Numbered from the stretch's first letter, positions 44,369-52,607 are shown. The stretch is 64,000 nt of DNA from Tunturiibacter empetritectus (GCF_013410875.1 NZ_JACCCU010000003.1:310001-374000); one strand, 5' to 3'. Notes: generated from the letters alone by a model not told the origin. Made by a program: numbers and translations.

Positions 44369-44499
44369 TCGCCATCCCTTTTGTTATTCCCTTGACACCT
44401 CTTCGCACAACCCAAGTAGACTTATCCCGATTCGAATCGAAAGAAAACAACAAGCCCCAAGTGCCGCCGCACTAAAGCCACATCAACATCAGGAGAAGC

Positions 44500-45407
44500 A
44501 TGAATCCCTCGCGCCGTCTGTTTCTGCAGCAGTCCGCAGCCGTTAGCCTCGCCTCCCTGTTGCCCTTCCGTTCGGCCTTCGGCGAAACCAGCATGCCCAT
44601 CGGTGTCCAGCTCTACACCGTGCAGGACGAGTTGAAGAAAGACGCCGCGGCAACTTTGCAAGCCCTCGCAAAAATCGGTTACCGCGAGGTCGAGTCCTTC
44701 CCCCTTCAGAACATCACCGCCGCGCAGATGCGAACCTTGCTCAACGACGCCGCCTCAAATGCCCCAGCGCCCACCTCTTCTTCGGCATGGGCGAAACTGC
44801 CCAGCTCCTCGATCAGGCCAACGCCCTCGGCGCCCACTACGCCGTCAGCTCCGTCCTTTTGCCAGTCACCATCACGGGTATGGACCTGCCAAAGATGAGA
44901 GACATGATCAAGGCCTACACCCTCGACGACTATAAGAAGATCGCCGCCAAAGCCAACGAGATCGGAGCGCAAGCCCAGAAGGCTGGTCTCCAATACGCCT
45001 ATCACAATCACAACTTCGAGTTCCGCGACTTTGGCGGCCACACCGGCTATGAGACCCTCCTCAAAGAAACCGACCCCAAGCTGGTCAAGTTCGAACTCGA
45101 CTGCGGCTGGATGGTCACCTCCGGCAACAATCCCATCGACTACTTCACCAAATATCCCGGCCGCTATCCCCTCATGCATGCCAAAGACTTTCCCGCCGGC
45201 ACTCCCGTCAACACCACCAGCGGCGTAGACCCCAACCATCGTCCCACCGAGATTGGCCGCGGCCACATCGACTTCAAGCCCATCATCGCCGCCGCCGAAA
45301 AGTCCGGCCTCCAGCACATCTTCGTCGAGCAGGATCCACCCATCGAAGGCATGACCTCGCTCGAAGCCGTAGCCGTCAGCTACAACGCTCTCCGTCCCCT
45401 CGTCTAA
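44500..45407 (+). pseudogene. Tat-exported sugar phosphate isomerase/epimerase, interrupted by a one-base deletion
   Basis: Two overlapping frames together encode one TIM-barrel xylose-isomerase-like protein. The first (from 44500) has a Tat-like signal (SRRLFLQQSAAVSLASLL) and PIGVQLYTVQDELKKDAAATL, up to LNDAASNAPAP near 44770. The second (stop 45407) continues FFGMGETAQLLDQANALG through YHNHNFEF, KFELDCGWM, HAKDF and FVEQD. Adding one G near 44752 (GACGCCGCCTC to GACGCCGGCCTC) restores LNDAGLKCPSAHLFFGMG, exactly the expected family sequence. So either a recent inactivation or a sequencing error. AGGAG 4 nt before ATG. Metal ligands H, D and E are kept downstream. Confidence 0.85.
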
Positions 45408-45487
45408 TCAAAGAAAAGATCGTCCCCGTAAACACGTCACGCAGACAAATCTGCATCCAATAGTCAGCCATTGCACCAGGGGGAAAC

Positions 45488-45682
45488 ATGGAAACAGAGG
45501 AACTAGCACTAGCCGAAGATCGCCGCTCCATGAGCAAGCTGATCCTGTTCGCAACTATCGCATCGGGAGTCATCGCAGCCTACCTGATGTACCGCCGAGG
45601 CGAATCGTTAGGAACCATCGCCAAGCAAGCCGTCACAAATCCGATTGGTTCCCTAATGACCGAAGTAAAAAATAAACTCTAA
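45488..45682 (+). CDS. Small single-pass membrane protein (64 aa)
   Basis: GGGGG with 4-nt spacing precedes ATG 45488. The product has an acidic start (METEELALAEDRR), one hydrophobic helix (LILFATIASGVIAAYLMYRR, 18-37) followed by positive residues, then a polar tail. Predicted topology: short acidic N-terminus outside, Arg-rich side in. No family recognised. Confidence 0.7.
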   Translation: METEELALAEDRRSMSKLILFATIASGVIAAYLMYRRGESLGTIAKQAVTNPIGSLMTEVKNKL

Positions 45683-45779
45683 TAAAAAGAGCACCATCTC
45701 CACGGCAATCAACAAAATGCACTATCTCGATCGGAAACCAATAAAGCGCGCGTCATCTCAATCCAGACTAAGAATTTCG

Positions 45780-45829
45780 TCATCTCGACCGGAGCCGTGC
45801 AGTCTCATCGCACGGCGCAGTGGAGAGAC
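45780..45829. repeat. Imperfect palindromic hairpin of dispersed-repeat type
   Basis: GCCGTGC and GCACGGC form a perfect 7-bp stem (45794-45816), with outer imperfect pairing between GTCATCTCGAC and TGGAGAGAC. A related phrase GTCATCTCAATCC stands just upstream. The motif (GTCATCTCGACCGGAG ... CAGTGGAGAGACCCC) recalls hairpins scattered through many soil-bacterial genomes, but only this copy is in the window. Confidence 0.5.
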
Positions 45830-45864
45830 CCCGCATTTTGTTTTTGCCGTTACAAAACGCGAAT

Positions 45865-46308
45865 CTACGTTGCCGTATCCAGATGGAAGGACTCCGTGTA
45901 AGCCTCCACCGGATAGCCCTTTTCCTTCCACGCCGCAATCCCGCCCCGCAGCAGCTTCACCCGCGTAAAGTTCAGCGCACGAGCCTTGCCCAGCACCATC
46001 TGGCTGGTCTCCTCGTCGCCGCCCGTGCAGTAGATCACCGAGTTCTGATCTCGCGAGAAATGAGCTGTCTGATCAGCAATATCCTTCGGTGCGATCCGCG
46101 TAGCGCCAGGAATAATCTCCGGATGCGCCAGAAAGTCCAGCGGCTGGCGCACATCGTAGAGCAGAGTCTTCTTCGCCTTTAGCAGCGCATACAAAGCCTC
46201 AGGCTCAATGCTCTTCTCGCGAATCTCGCGTCTGGCAAGAATCCGCCGCATAAAAAACCCAAGGACCAAAACGCAAACCACCGCAACAGCAATAGTAGTC
46301 ACACTCAT
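45865..46308 (-). CDS. Membrane-anchored rhodanese-like sulfurtransferase
   Basis: 147 aa from ATG 46308, chosen because GGAGG lies 5 nt upstream. One N-terminal membrane helix (TTIAVAVVCVLVLGFFMRR) then a rhodanese domain: LLYDVRQPLDFLAHPEIIPGATRI, active-site loop VIYCTGGDEETSQM with C94, and LLRGGIAAWKEKGYPVE. The loop CTGGDEET is longer than the usual CxxGxR, so the donor or acceptor may be unusual. Its N-terminus points at half element E, about 70 nt upstream. Confidence 0.88.
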   Translation of the reverse strand: MSVTTIAVAVVCVLVLGFFMRRILARREIREKSIEPEALYALLKAKKTLLYDVRQPLDFLAHPEIIPGATRIAPKDIADQTAHFSRDQNSVIYCTGGDEETSQMVLGKARALNFTRVKLLRGGIAAWKEKGYPVEAYTESFHLDTAT

Positions 46309-46379
46309 CCTGTCCTCCACGTATAGCCAGATTAGATGTACGCAACCGAAAGCCAGTTGTTGCGCAGCCAATTTGAACC

Positions 46380-46473
46380 CGACCAACGGGAGGACCGAAG
46401 CGCCCAACCACCCAGAAAGGTACACAAGTCACGAAGTGACCGCCTCCCGCGTAGGGAGCCCGTCCGGCAGGAC
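46380..46473 (+). repeat. Palindromic intergenic element, half copy E
   Basis: 94 bp: CGACCAACGGGAGGACCGAAG, spacer, GGTACACAAGTCACGAAGTGACC, arm hairpin CTCCC-gcgta-GGGAG, end GCCCGTCCGGCAGGAC. Almost identical to half copy F at 47.6 kb and in the same orientation; the two flank the collagen-like lipoprotein gene. Confidence 0.85.
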
Positions 46474-46491
46474 ACTTGTCTTCGAATAAAG

Positions 46492-47466
46492 TCACCACAG
46501 TGGAGCTACAGCTTCCTCCTCAAACACAGGCTGCGGCCCACCGTGGCCGCCAATGTGGAGTGCCGTCAGGAATGGCTTCGTCTGCGGATCGTAGATCACG
46601 GTAATCGCTCCAGCGTTCCCCGCCGTCCCATTGCTGCCATCTCTCCCATCCAGACCGTTGCGCCCGTTTTGTCCGCTGGGTATTCCAATCCCCCCTGACC
46701 CTCCGCTTCCCCCGCGCCCGCCCTTTCCACCCGACCCGCCCGCGCCTCCGCTACTCGTTACCGAAAGCGACCCGCCCTGCGGATCTACCAGGTAAAAACG
46801 CTCCTTATGTCCTGCGGCAGAGACACCCAGTTGCAGCAGAGGATGAGTCCCAGATCGCAACGCAACCCTCATCTGCACAGACGGTCCATCGCCGCCAGAT
46901 CCTCCATCCTGGCCATCCGAACCATTGGTCCCATCGGTTCCGTCTCCTCCAGCCGAAGGATTATTCCCATCAATAGATCCCATGCTGCCGCTCGAACCGC
47001 TCATTCCATCGGTTCCATTGAATCCGATCGAGCCACCACTACCTGAGAAGTTTGATACAAAGCTGATGTCGTATCGGACCGGAACGTCGAGATCGGCGCG
47101 GACACTTGGCTGGCTGGGCACTGTAATAGTGACATGCCCCGTCTTTCCATCGCTGACCCTGGGATCGCGAGGCAGAGATAGCACACCTTTCTTATTGACC
47201 GACACAACACTGGTTGTGACCGCCAGGTCCTTCCACAGAACCTTGCCCTTTCCCGCGCCCTCCGTCACCAACACCGCCCCATTCGGGCCGATCAGTGTGG
47301 CTATCAGAGAAGCCTTCTGCCCCGGCGCAATACCGGGATCTTTAGAGAGACTGGCTTCTATCGACGTGACGGGAGTTTTGGCAAGAGAGATCCTCTGTCC
47401 GAGCCGGACCTGTATGCTGCTGCAGCCAGTCAACACAAATGCAGAGGCCAGTCCCAGCCATGCCAT
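46492..47466 (-). CDS. Collagen-like lipoprotein
   Basis: Predicted lipoprotein, 324 aa from ATG 47466 (lipobox LTGC, lipidated Cys at 15). A GTG at 47523 with GGAAG upstream is an alternative start and would give a longer signal. After an Ig-like section (VTSIEASLSKDPGIAPGQKASLIATLIGPNG ... TVPSQPSVRADLDVPVRYD), two Gly-rich blocks appear: GSGGSIGFNGTDGMSGSSGS and GGAGGSGGKGGRGGSGGSGG with later GQNGRNGLDGRDGSNG. Many triplets follow Gly-x-y with Asn/Asp/Ser, as in bacterial collagen-like surface stalks. It lies between two direct half elements. Longer in-frame sequence upstream comes from element F and is not coding. Confidence 0.78.
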   Translation of the reverse strand: MAWLGLASAFVLTGCSSIQVRLGQRISLAKTPVTSIEASLSKDPGIAPGQKASLIATLIGPNGAVLVTEGAGKGKVLWKDLAVTTSVVSVNKKGVLSLPRDPRVSDGKTGHVTITVPSQPSVRADLDVPVRYDISFVSNFSGSGGSIGFNGTDGMSGSSGSMGSIDGNNPSAGGDGTDGTNGSDGQDGGSGGDGPSVQMRVALRSGTHPLLQLGVSAAGHKERFYLVDPQGGSLSVTSSGGAGGSGGKGGRGGSGGSGGIGIPSGQNGRNGLDGRDGSNGTAGNAGAITVIYDPQTKPFLTALHIGGHGGPQPVFEEEAVAPLW

Positions 47467-47608
47467 CTGCCTGAAGGGGGAAAAACTCAGCGACCCAAAG
47501 CTGCTCACGTTCTTGGACTCCACGAAACTTCCGGCTGCTGTATCAACGGCAGCTCTTCTGCAACGAACCCGAAGATAACCGCCAAGTTGTGTCCTGAATA
47601 GTCTCACC

Positions 47609-47704
47609 CGACCAGCGGGAGGACCGAAGCAGCTAACCCACCCAGAAAAGGTACACAAGTCACGAAGTGACCGCCTCCCGCGTAGGGAGCCCGTCCGGCA
47701 GGAC
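47609..47704 (+). repeat. Palindromic intergenic element, half copy F
   Basis: 96 bp, differing from half copy E by only a few substitutions and two single-base additions in the spacer. Same hairpin CTCCC-gcgta-GGGAG and same end. Lies between the lipoprotein gene and a DUF2461 gene, 9 nt after the stop of the latter. Confidence 0.85.
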
Positions 47705-47712
47705 ACACGCCT

Positions 47713-48405
47713 TTAAAACATAGGCCGCTTAGGCTTACCAATCAGCGGAGTATTCAGCAGCCTGATCAAAGGCGCAGCCACCTTGAACCGCTCCACCACA
47801 TCCTTCAGCAGCCCAGGCGAAGTAGCCCGCTCTATCGGCAGCGTAGCCGACAATCCCCACTGCCTGCACATAATCAAATCGATCGCAGGATCCTCCGCAG
47901 CAAACCCCTTCGGCGGCCGCGTCAGCGAAAGCGTCTCGGTCTCCTGCATCAGCGACCGCAGCTTCTTCCCCGCCGTAATCTTGCGGAACTCCAGATGATG
48001 ATCCACCAGGTATCGCCGTATGGCCAGCAGCTGCTCCCGCTCCGGCATATATACCCCGGCAGCTATCAACACCTCGGTCGAACTCACCTGCAGATAGAAC
48101 CCGCCCCCCGAGGTCTTCTGAAGACCATCCCTCGCCCACCACGCCGAAACATGATGCTTGTAAGGCCGCTTGTCCTTGCTGAAGCGAATGTCCCGGTAGA
48201 TCCGCATCAGGATCTTGTTCGCTGGCCGCAGGTGCTCGGGCGAAAACTCCGCCATCGCCTCATTTACCTCGCTGATCAGCGCCAGCATCGGCTCCTTCAG
48301 CTGCTTCTCGTAGATGTGTTTCCGTTCTCCAAACCACTCGCGGTCGTTGTTCTTCTTCAGCCCCCGCAAAAACTTCAAAGCCTCATTCGAAAACTGTGTC
48401 CCCAT
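47713..48405 (-). CDS. DUF2461 family protein
   Basis: 230 aa. Matches the TIGR02453/DUF2461 family of unknown function: ALKFLRGLKKNNDREWFGERKHIYE, RIYRDIRFSKDKRPYKHHVSAWWAR, GGGFYLQVSSTEVLIAAGVYMPE and LTRPPKGFAAEDPAIDLIM. These blocks (N-D-R-W-F at the start, RDxRFSKDKxPYK in the middle) are strongly conserved across bacteria. ATG 48405. No membrane segment or signal; likely cytoplasmic. Neighbours give no functional hint. Confidence 0.92.
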   Translation of the reverse strand: MGTQFSNEALKFLRGLKKNNDREWFGERKHIYEKQLKEPMLALISEVNEAMAEFSPEHLRPANKILMRIYRDIRFSKDKRPYKHHVSAWWARDGLQKTSGGGFYLQVSSTEVLIAAGVYMPEREQLLAIRRYLVDHHLEFRKITAGKKLRSLMQETETLSLTRPPKGFAAEDPAIDLIMCRQWGLSATLPIERATSPGLLKDVVERFKVAAPLIRLLNTPLIGKPKRPMF

Positions 48406-48553
48406 CCCTCAATCCTATCCGCTCGTCGTCACCCTTTGCTGCTGCCCTTTTGTTGTGGTCTTTGCCGTTGTCCTTCTTGTTGTCATTCCCGAAGGGAATC
48501 TGCGTTGCCCTCCGCCACCCCAAACTCCTCCAAAAGATCATCACTTACTCGAC

Positions 48554-48587
48554 AAAAAAAGAGCACAAGCCATAGGCCTATGCTCTT
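48554..48587 (-). terminator. Rho-independent terminator after the PEP-CTERM gene
   Basis: On the minus strand AAGAGCA ... TGCTCTT forms a 7-bp stem, with the perfect palindrome CATAGGCCTATG in the loop side, followed by TTTTT. It lies 29 nt past the stop of the PEP-CTERM gene. Confidence 0.8.
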
Positions 48588-48615
48588 CGAAAAGATACCA
48601 AGAGAGGAGAGTTAG

Positions 48616-49203
48616 CTAGTTAAAGAGGCGGCGCCGAACGCTCGCTGCTACACCCACTAACCCGGTTCCCAAAAGAAGCAGCGTGCTTGGTTCCGGAGTG
48701 ACGCCGGTTCCACCGCCGCCAACCGTACCAGTGATCGGAGTGCTTGCTGAAAACGCATCTTCCAAAGCAAAGTAGGTGAACCCGCCCGGGGCAATAGCAG
48801 TGACGAAATTAACCGTGCCTTTTGTCAGGTCCAGCGATATGTTCGAGAAGTTAGAGTCGGGACCACCGTAGCCTGTGGTATCCGACTTATTGCCTGGATC
48901 CCCAAATGTGGTGATGCCGTCTCCATCAAATCCGAAGATCGGATTGCCTGCCCCGCCATTGAGGTTGATGCTGCTGATGGTCAAAGACGAGTTATTGTAG
49001 AACCCGACAAGCTGGTCGTCGGACCCGTCATAGTTTGGAGAAGGGCTCGGGCCCGCCCCCGCCGTGAGAGTTCCAGCTGAATTTACAGTGATCACCGTAG
49101 TGCAGCCGGTAGCAAACCCAAGGTTTGGGCAGACCGGTGTGGCGAATGCGGCAGCTGGGAGCAAAAACCCCAGTGCAAGAGTTGTGAGTTTTAGGCTGTT
49201 CAT
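48616..49203 (-). CDS. PEP-CTERM sorting domain protein
   Basis: 195 aa from ATG 49203 with GGAG 8 nt upstream. Signal peptide (LTTLALGFLLPAAAFATP) and the tripartite C-terminal sorting tail TPEPSTLLLLGTGLVGVAASVRRR: PEP motif, membrane helix, Arg cluster. The middle is Gly/Asn/Ser-rich and beta-like (SSLTISSINLNGGAGNPIFGFDGDG). In PEP-CTERM systems an exosortase cuts at the PEP motif and the protein joins the extracellular matrix. No exosortase gene is in the window. A downstream terminator marks it as a single-gene unit. Confidence 0.9.
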   Translation of the reverse strand: MNSLKLTTLALGFLLPAAAFATPVCPNLGFATGCTTVITVNSAGTLTAGAGPSPSPNYDGSDDQLVGFYNNSSLTISSINLNGGAGNPIFGFDGDGITTFGDPGNKSDTTGYGGPDSNFSNISLDLTKGTVNFVTAIAPGGFTYFALEDAFSASTPITGTVGGGGTGVTPEPSTLLLLGTGLVGVAASVRRRLFN

Positions 49204-49412
49204 CGTGGAGTCTCCTTGAAATGACGTACAAGGGCCCGGTCGTGATGTTTTCCCAACAAAAAGCAATCGAAGGGCCACCATAAACCCCGTATTCAACACG
49301 TCGCCACATGTTGACATTGCAAACTCTTGCAGGAAAAAGGTAGGCCGTTCTTCATCGAGGGAGAAGACTCAAATGCTGACAGGGCTTAATTTAGGTGCCA
49401 TTTCATAAGTTG

Positions 49413-49596
49413 AAAATAAACTTGCAGAATGTGGCGTACTCCAAACGGCTGCAGAGTTGCAATTTTAAACACCACGTTTACCACGCAATCCACCACGATC
49501 ACACCAGCAAAAAACCACGTTCTGCACCATGGTTTTTGCCAAAACCCCCCGAAAAACCCCACAAAGCACCCCGCCATTTTTTTCTCCCGCTACCAT
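49413..49596 (+). repeat. CCACG-core element, copy 2
   Basis: AAAATAAA (49413-49420), 10 nt, GTGGCG (49431-49436), 33 nt, the 28-nt CCACG core (49470-49497), then a tract almost free of G and rich in C runs (CCCCCC, CCCC, CCCC) ending in a T-run. Same order and spacing as copy 1 at 12.3 kb; homology continues about 20 nt past the core at 17 of 21 positions. The complementary strand has GGGG runs that could form a G-quadruplex. Lies immediately upstream of mnmE in the same direction. Confidence 0.75.
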
Positions 49597-49608
49597 GTAA
49601 AAATCCAC

Positions 49609-50988
49609 GTGTGTGACTCCAACTCCAACTCCGGCTTTTTCTCTGAAGACACCATCGTAGCCATCTCCACACCACCCGGCCGCGGCGGCATCGGCATCGT
49701 CCGCCTCTCCGGCCCCGCCGCCCGCACCATCGCCGAACCCCTCCTCAAACTCCGCCATCCCCTCGCCCCTGGTCAGGCGCGCTTCGCAGAGGTCCTTGAT
49801 TCCACAGGGGAAATCCTCGACGAAGCTGTCGTCACCTACTTCCAGTCCCCCCACTCCTACACCTCTGAAGACGTAGTAGAGATAGCCGCCCACGGCTCCC
49901 CCGTCCTCCTCGATCAGCTCCTCCGCCAATGCGCCGCCAACGGTGCCCGCCTCGCCGAACCCGGCGAATTCACCCAGCGAGCCTTCCTCTCCGGCCGCCT
50001 TGACCTCACCCAGGCCGAAGCCGTCCACGACCTCATCGAATCCACCACCCTCCACCAGGCCCGCATCGCCGCTCAGCAGCTTGGCGGCTCCCTCTCCCGC
50101 CAGATAACTCCAATAAAACAACAACTTATAAGCCTCATCGCCGCAATGGAAGCTGGCATCGACTTCGCCGAAGACGACATCGACCTCCTGCCCCAAGCCC
50201 AAATCATCACCCAAATCGCAGCAATCGAAGCCCCCCTGACCGCGCTCGAACACTCCTTTTCCTACGGCCGCATCGTTCGCGAAGGCTTCTCCATGGCCAT
50301 CGTTGGTCGCCCCAACGTCGGTAAATCTTCTCTTTTCAACTGTCTGGTCGAACGCGATCGCGCCATCGTCACCGCCTCACCGGGTACAACCCGAGACCTG
50401 GTCACAGAACGCGTCTCCCTCGACGGCATTCCAGTAGAACTCATCGACACCGCAGGTCTGCGCGACTCCGCTGATGAGGCCGAGTCAATCGGCATCCAGA
50501 AATCTCGTGAAGCCATGTCAGAAGCCGACATAGTGCTTCTCGTCCTCGATGCCACCGCTGCGCCCCACGAAGAAGATAAAGCAACGGCAGCTGCTTTAGT
50601 GGGCCGCCCTTCCCTTATTGTTTACAACAAGCAAGACCTCGAACACTCGCAATCGCAGACCTGGGAAGGTGCTCTTCAAGTGGTTGGGACGTCCGCTCTC
50701 ATGGGATCGGGTATCCCAGAGTTGCGTCGCGCAATCCTGTCACTAATGACAAAAGTGGTCTCCAACATTGAAACCGCAGTTCTAACAAACCGACGGCAAC
50801 AGCAATCAATTTCGGATGCGTTGCAAGCTCTTAATCAAGCACGACGTGCCGCAGCCGAAATCATCCCTCACGAGATGATCCTCCTCGATCTCTACGAAGC
50901 TCTCCGCGCTCTCGATGCCTTTACTGGCTCTACAACGACCGATGACATCCTGAACCTCATCTTCACCAAGTTCTGCATCGGCAAATAA
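49609..50988 (+). CDS. mnmE: tRNA uridine-5-carboxymethylaminomethyl(34) synthesis GTPase MnmE
   Basis: With MnmG, modifies U34 in the anticodon of several tRNAs. From GTG 49609 the product is 459 aa, the usual size; the open frame extends 60 codons upstream but those lie in the CCACG element. Seen: DTIVAISTPPGRGGIGIVRLSG (N-terminal formyl-folate domain), AEPGEFTQRAFLSGRLDLTQAEAV, G1 GRPNVGKS (233-240), and the C-terminal CIGK, the conserved CxGK with catalytic Cys. No Shine-Dalgarno. MnmG is not in the window and the gene is about 17 kb from rsmG-parAB. Confidence 0.94.
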   Translation: MCDSNSNSGFFSEDTIVAISTPPGRGGIGIVRLSGPAARTIAEPLLKLRHPLAPGQARFAEVLDSTGEILDEAVVTYFQSPHSYTSEDVVEIAAHGSPVLLDQLLRQCAANGARLAEPGEFTQRAFLSGRLDLTQAEAVHDLIESTTLHQARIAAQQLGGSLSRQITPIKQQLISLIAAMEAGIDFAEDDIDLLPQAQIITQIAAIEAPLTALEHSFSYGRIVREGFSMAIVGRPNVGKSSLFNCLVERDRAIVTASPGTTRDLVTERVSLDGIPVELIDTAGLRDSADEAESIGIQKSREAMSEADIVLLVLDATAAPHEEDKATAAALVGRPSLIVYNKQDLEHSQSQTWEGALQVVGTSALMGSGIPELRRAILSLMTKVVSNIETAVLTNRRQQQSISDALQALNQARRAAAEIIPHEMILLDLYEALRALDAFTGSTTTDDILNLIFTKFCIGK

Positions 50989-51096
50989 CTTTACCTAAAC
51001 GACAGTTCATGTCAGTGATACTTGGTGGAACTGGCCTACCCGTGAAGGTACTTCAGCCGGAAGAATTGTTGAATCCGCGAGAACAAACGCCGCAGA

Positions 51097-52398
51097 CTAG
51101 TCGATCCTCGTCAGTGGCAGCGGGTCACTCATCACCGAAATCCTATGTCGCCTGGAGGAGGAAGACGGCTGGTTTTGCCTGATCGCTAATTCGCCCCAGC
51201 ATACCCGGTTGCGACCCAGCGCCTTTGCCTGGTAGAGCGCCTTATCGGCCGCCTCAAGCAGGTCTTCCTTGCAGCTCGCGGCACTCGGGTAGCAGGATGC
51301 TCCGCCGCAGCTTACCGTTGAAAGCCTGGGATGACTGCCCGGCTCAGGCAGCGCTGGAGAACCAGCTACCTCGACGAGTTTGCGGATGCGCTCAGCAACG
51401 ATCGCCGCTCCTTCCTCGGTTGTGCCGGGAAGCAGAACGACGAACTCTTCACCCCCGAATCTGGCTGCGAAGTCGTCCTTGCACCGCAGGCCTTGCAGCA
51501 GTAGAGAAGCTACTCGCACCAGGACGCGGTCGCCGTACAGATGCCCGCGTGTGTCGTTTGTGAGCTTGAAATGATCGATATCGATCACGATGGCGGATAA
51601 GCATGTGCCGGAGCTAACAGCCCCGCTCCACAGTTTGGCAAACTGCAACTCATAAGCATGTCGGTTGGCTAGTCCGGTCAGACTATCGATGCTAGAGATT
51701 CTCTGCAGCTCAACGTTCAGGAAGGAGAGCTCTTTGCTTTGAATCTCGCTGCGCAGCCGCATCAAAAAGCCGAGCCGCTCTTCTCTGCCGGTGCTGTAGT
51801 TCGCAATCACTGTCATGGAGATGGCGCAGACCGCCAAGGTAATTCCGAGCAGCTTTTCCGAAGAGTTCAGGAAGTGATCGTGTTTAATGAAGATAAGATC
51901 GCTTGCCAGCATAACGACCGATGCGCTGAGAGCGTAAAAGAACTGAAGTCGCATCACGACATTGACAAAGATGACCGCAACGATGAGGCCTACCTGAGCG
52001 TACGCGGAGGAGGCCGCATTTTTATTGCTCTCGAGGTAAAGGTGCACGACTCCTATGAGACAGCTCGCCCCGGCGATGCTCGTTTCGCGATAGATCTTGT
52101 TTGGACTCCAGCGCATGGTGAGATTAATCAGGAGGGCCAGAGGGGTGACGATGCACAGGCGAAGTTGTAATGGAAGCCAGGAGCGACCGCCCTGAAGAAG
52201 GTGATCGACGAGGACATAAGCATTGAAGAGACCAATCGCAACCAGGCCTTCCAGCCAGAGACGTTCGGATCGGCGAGCGAGCGTCGACTGCTCGAAGGCG
52301 TTTTCAAGAGGAACCGGCAGCGCCAATCTCTGAAAACCTCGTCGTGAAAGCCGCTCGATCTGCTGAATCGCAAGCTCGTGAATGGAAGTGCTCGGCAT
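51097..52398 (-). CDS. Membrane diguanylate cyclase (GGDEF)
   Basis: Makes cyclic di-GMP. 433 aa: about five to six hydrophobic helices (50-200) form a sensory membrane domain, followed by a GGDEF domain with DSLTGLANRHAYE (238-250), DIDHFKLTND and active-site GGEEF at 315-319. The allosteric I-site RxxD five residues before GGEEF is replaced by CKDD, so product inhibition through that site is probably absent. Start ATG 52398 has a weak site; upstream is a 210-nt gap before panC. No EAL domain or response receiver attached. Confidence 0.9.
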   Translation of the reverse strand: MPSTSIHELAIQQIERLSRRGFQRLALPVPLENAFEQSTLARRSERLWLEGLVAIGLFNAYVLVDHLLQGGRSWLPLQLRLCIVTPLALLINLTMRWSPNKIYRETSIAGASCLIGVVHLYLESNKNAASSAYAQVGLIVAVIFVNVVMRLQFFYALSASVVMLASDLIFIKHDHFLNSSEKLLGITLAVCAISMTVIANYSTGREERLGFLMRLRSEIQSKELSFLNVELQRISSIDSLTGLANRHAYELQFAKLWSGAVSSGTCLSAIVIDIDHFKLTNDTRGHLYGDRVLVRVASLLLQGLRCKDDFAARFGGEEFVVLLPGTTEEGAAIVAERIRKLVEVAGSPALPEPGSHPRLSTVSCGGASCYPSAASCKEDLLEAADKALYQAKALGRNRVCWGELAIRQNQPSSSSRRHRISVMSDPLPLTRID

Positions 52399-52607
52399 CG
52401 AAAGTCGCCTCTACTCAGCGGTGTGTCTTGCATCCCTGAAGGTTCGTGTTTCTATGGCGGCGGTTCAGAGACAAATCGTAACCATAAAGATGCTGCCTGC
52501 ATGTTACTAAAGCGGAGACGAAATACACGCGTAATTACAAGGGTTGCATGGTACTTCCGTGTCATTCTCTCTGAGCCTGCTCAATCGCTATCAGCGGTTT
52601 GACAGGC

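Noticed and set aside
47467..47706. N-terminal extension of the lipoprotein reaching into element F
   Set aside because: The extra residues are the translation of the half element; the lipobox signal starts at or just upstream of 47466.
49429..49608. A 60-residue extension of MnmE
   Set aside because: It is read through the CCACG element, which also occurs elsewhere as non-coding DNA, and MnmE normally begins close to DTIVAISTPPG.
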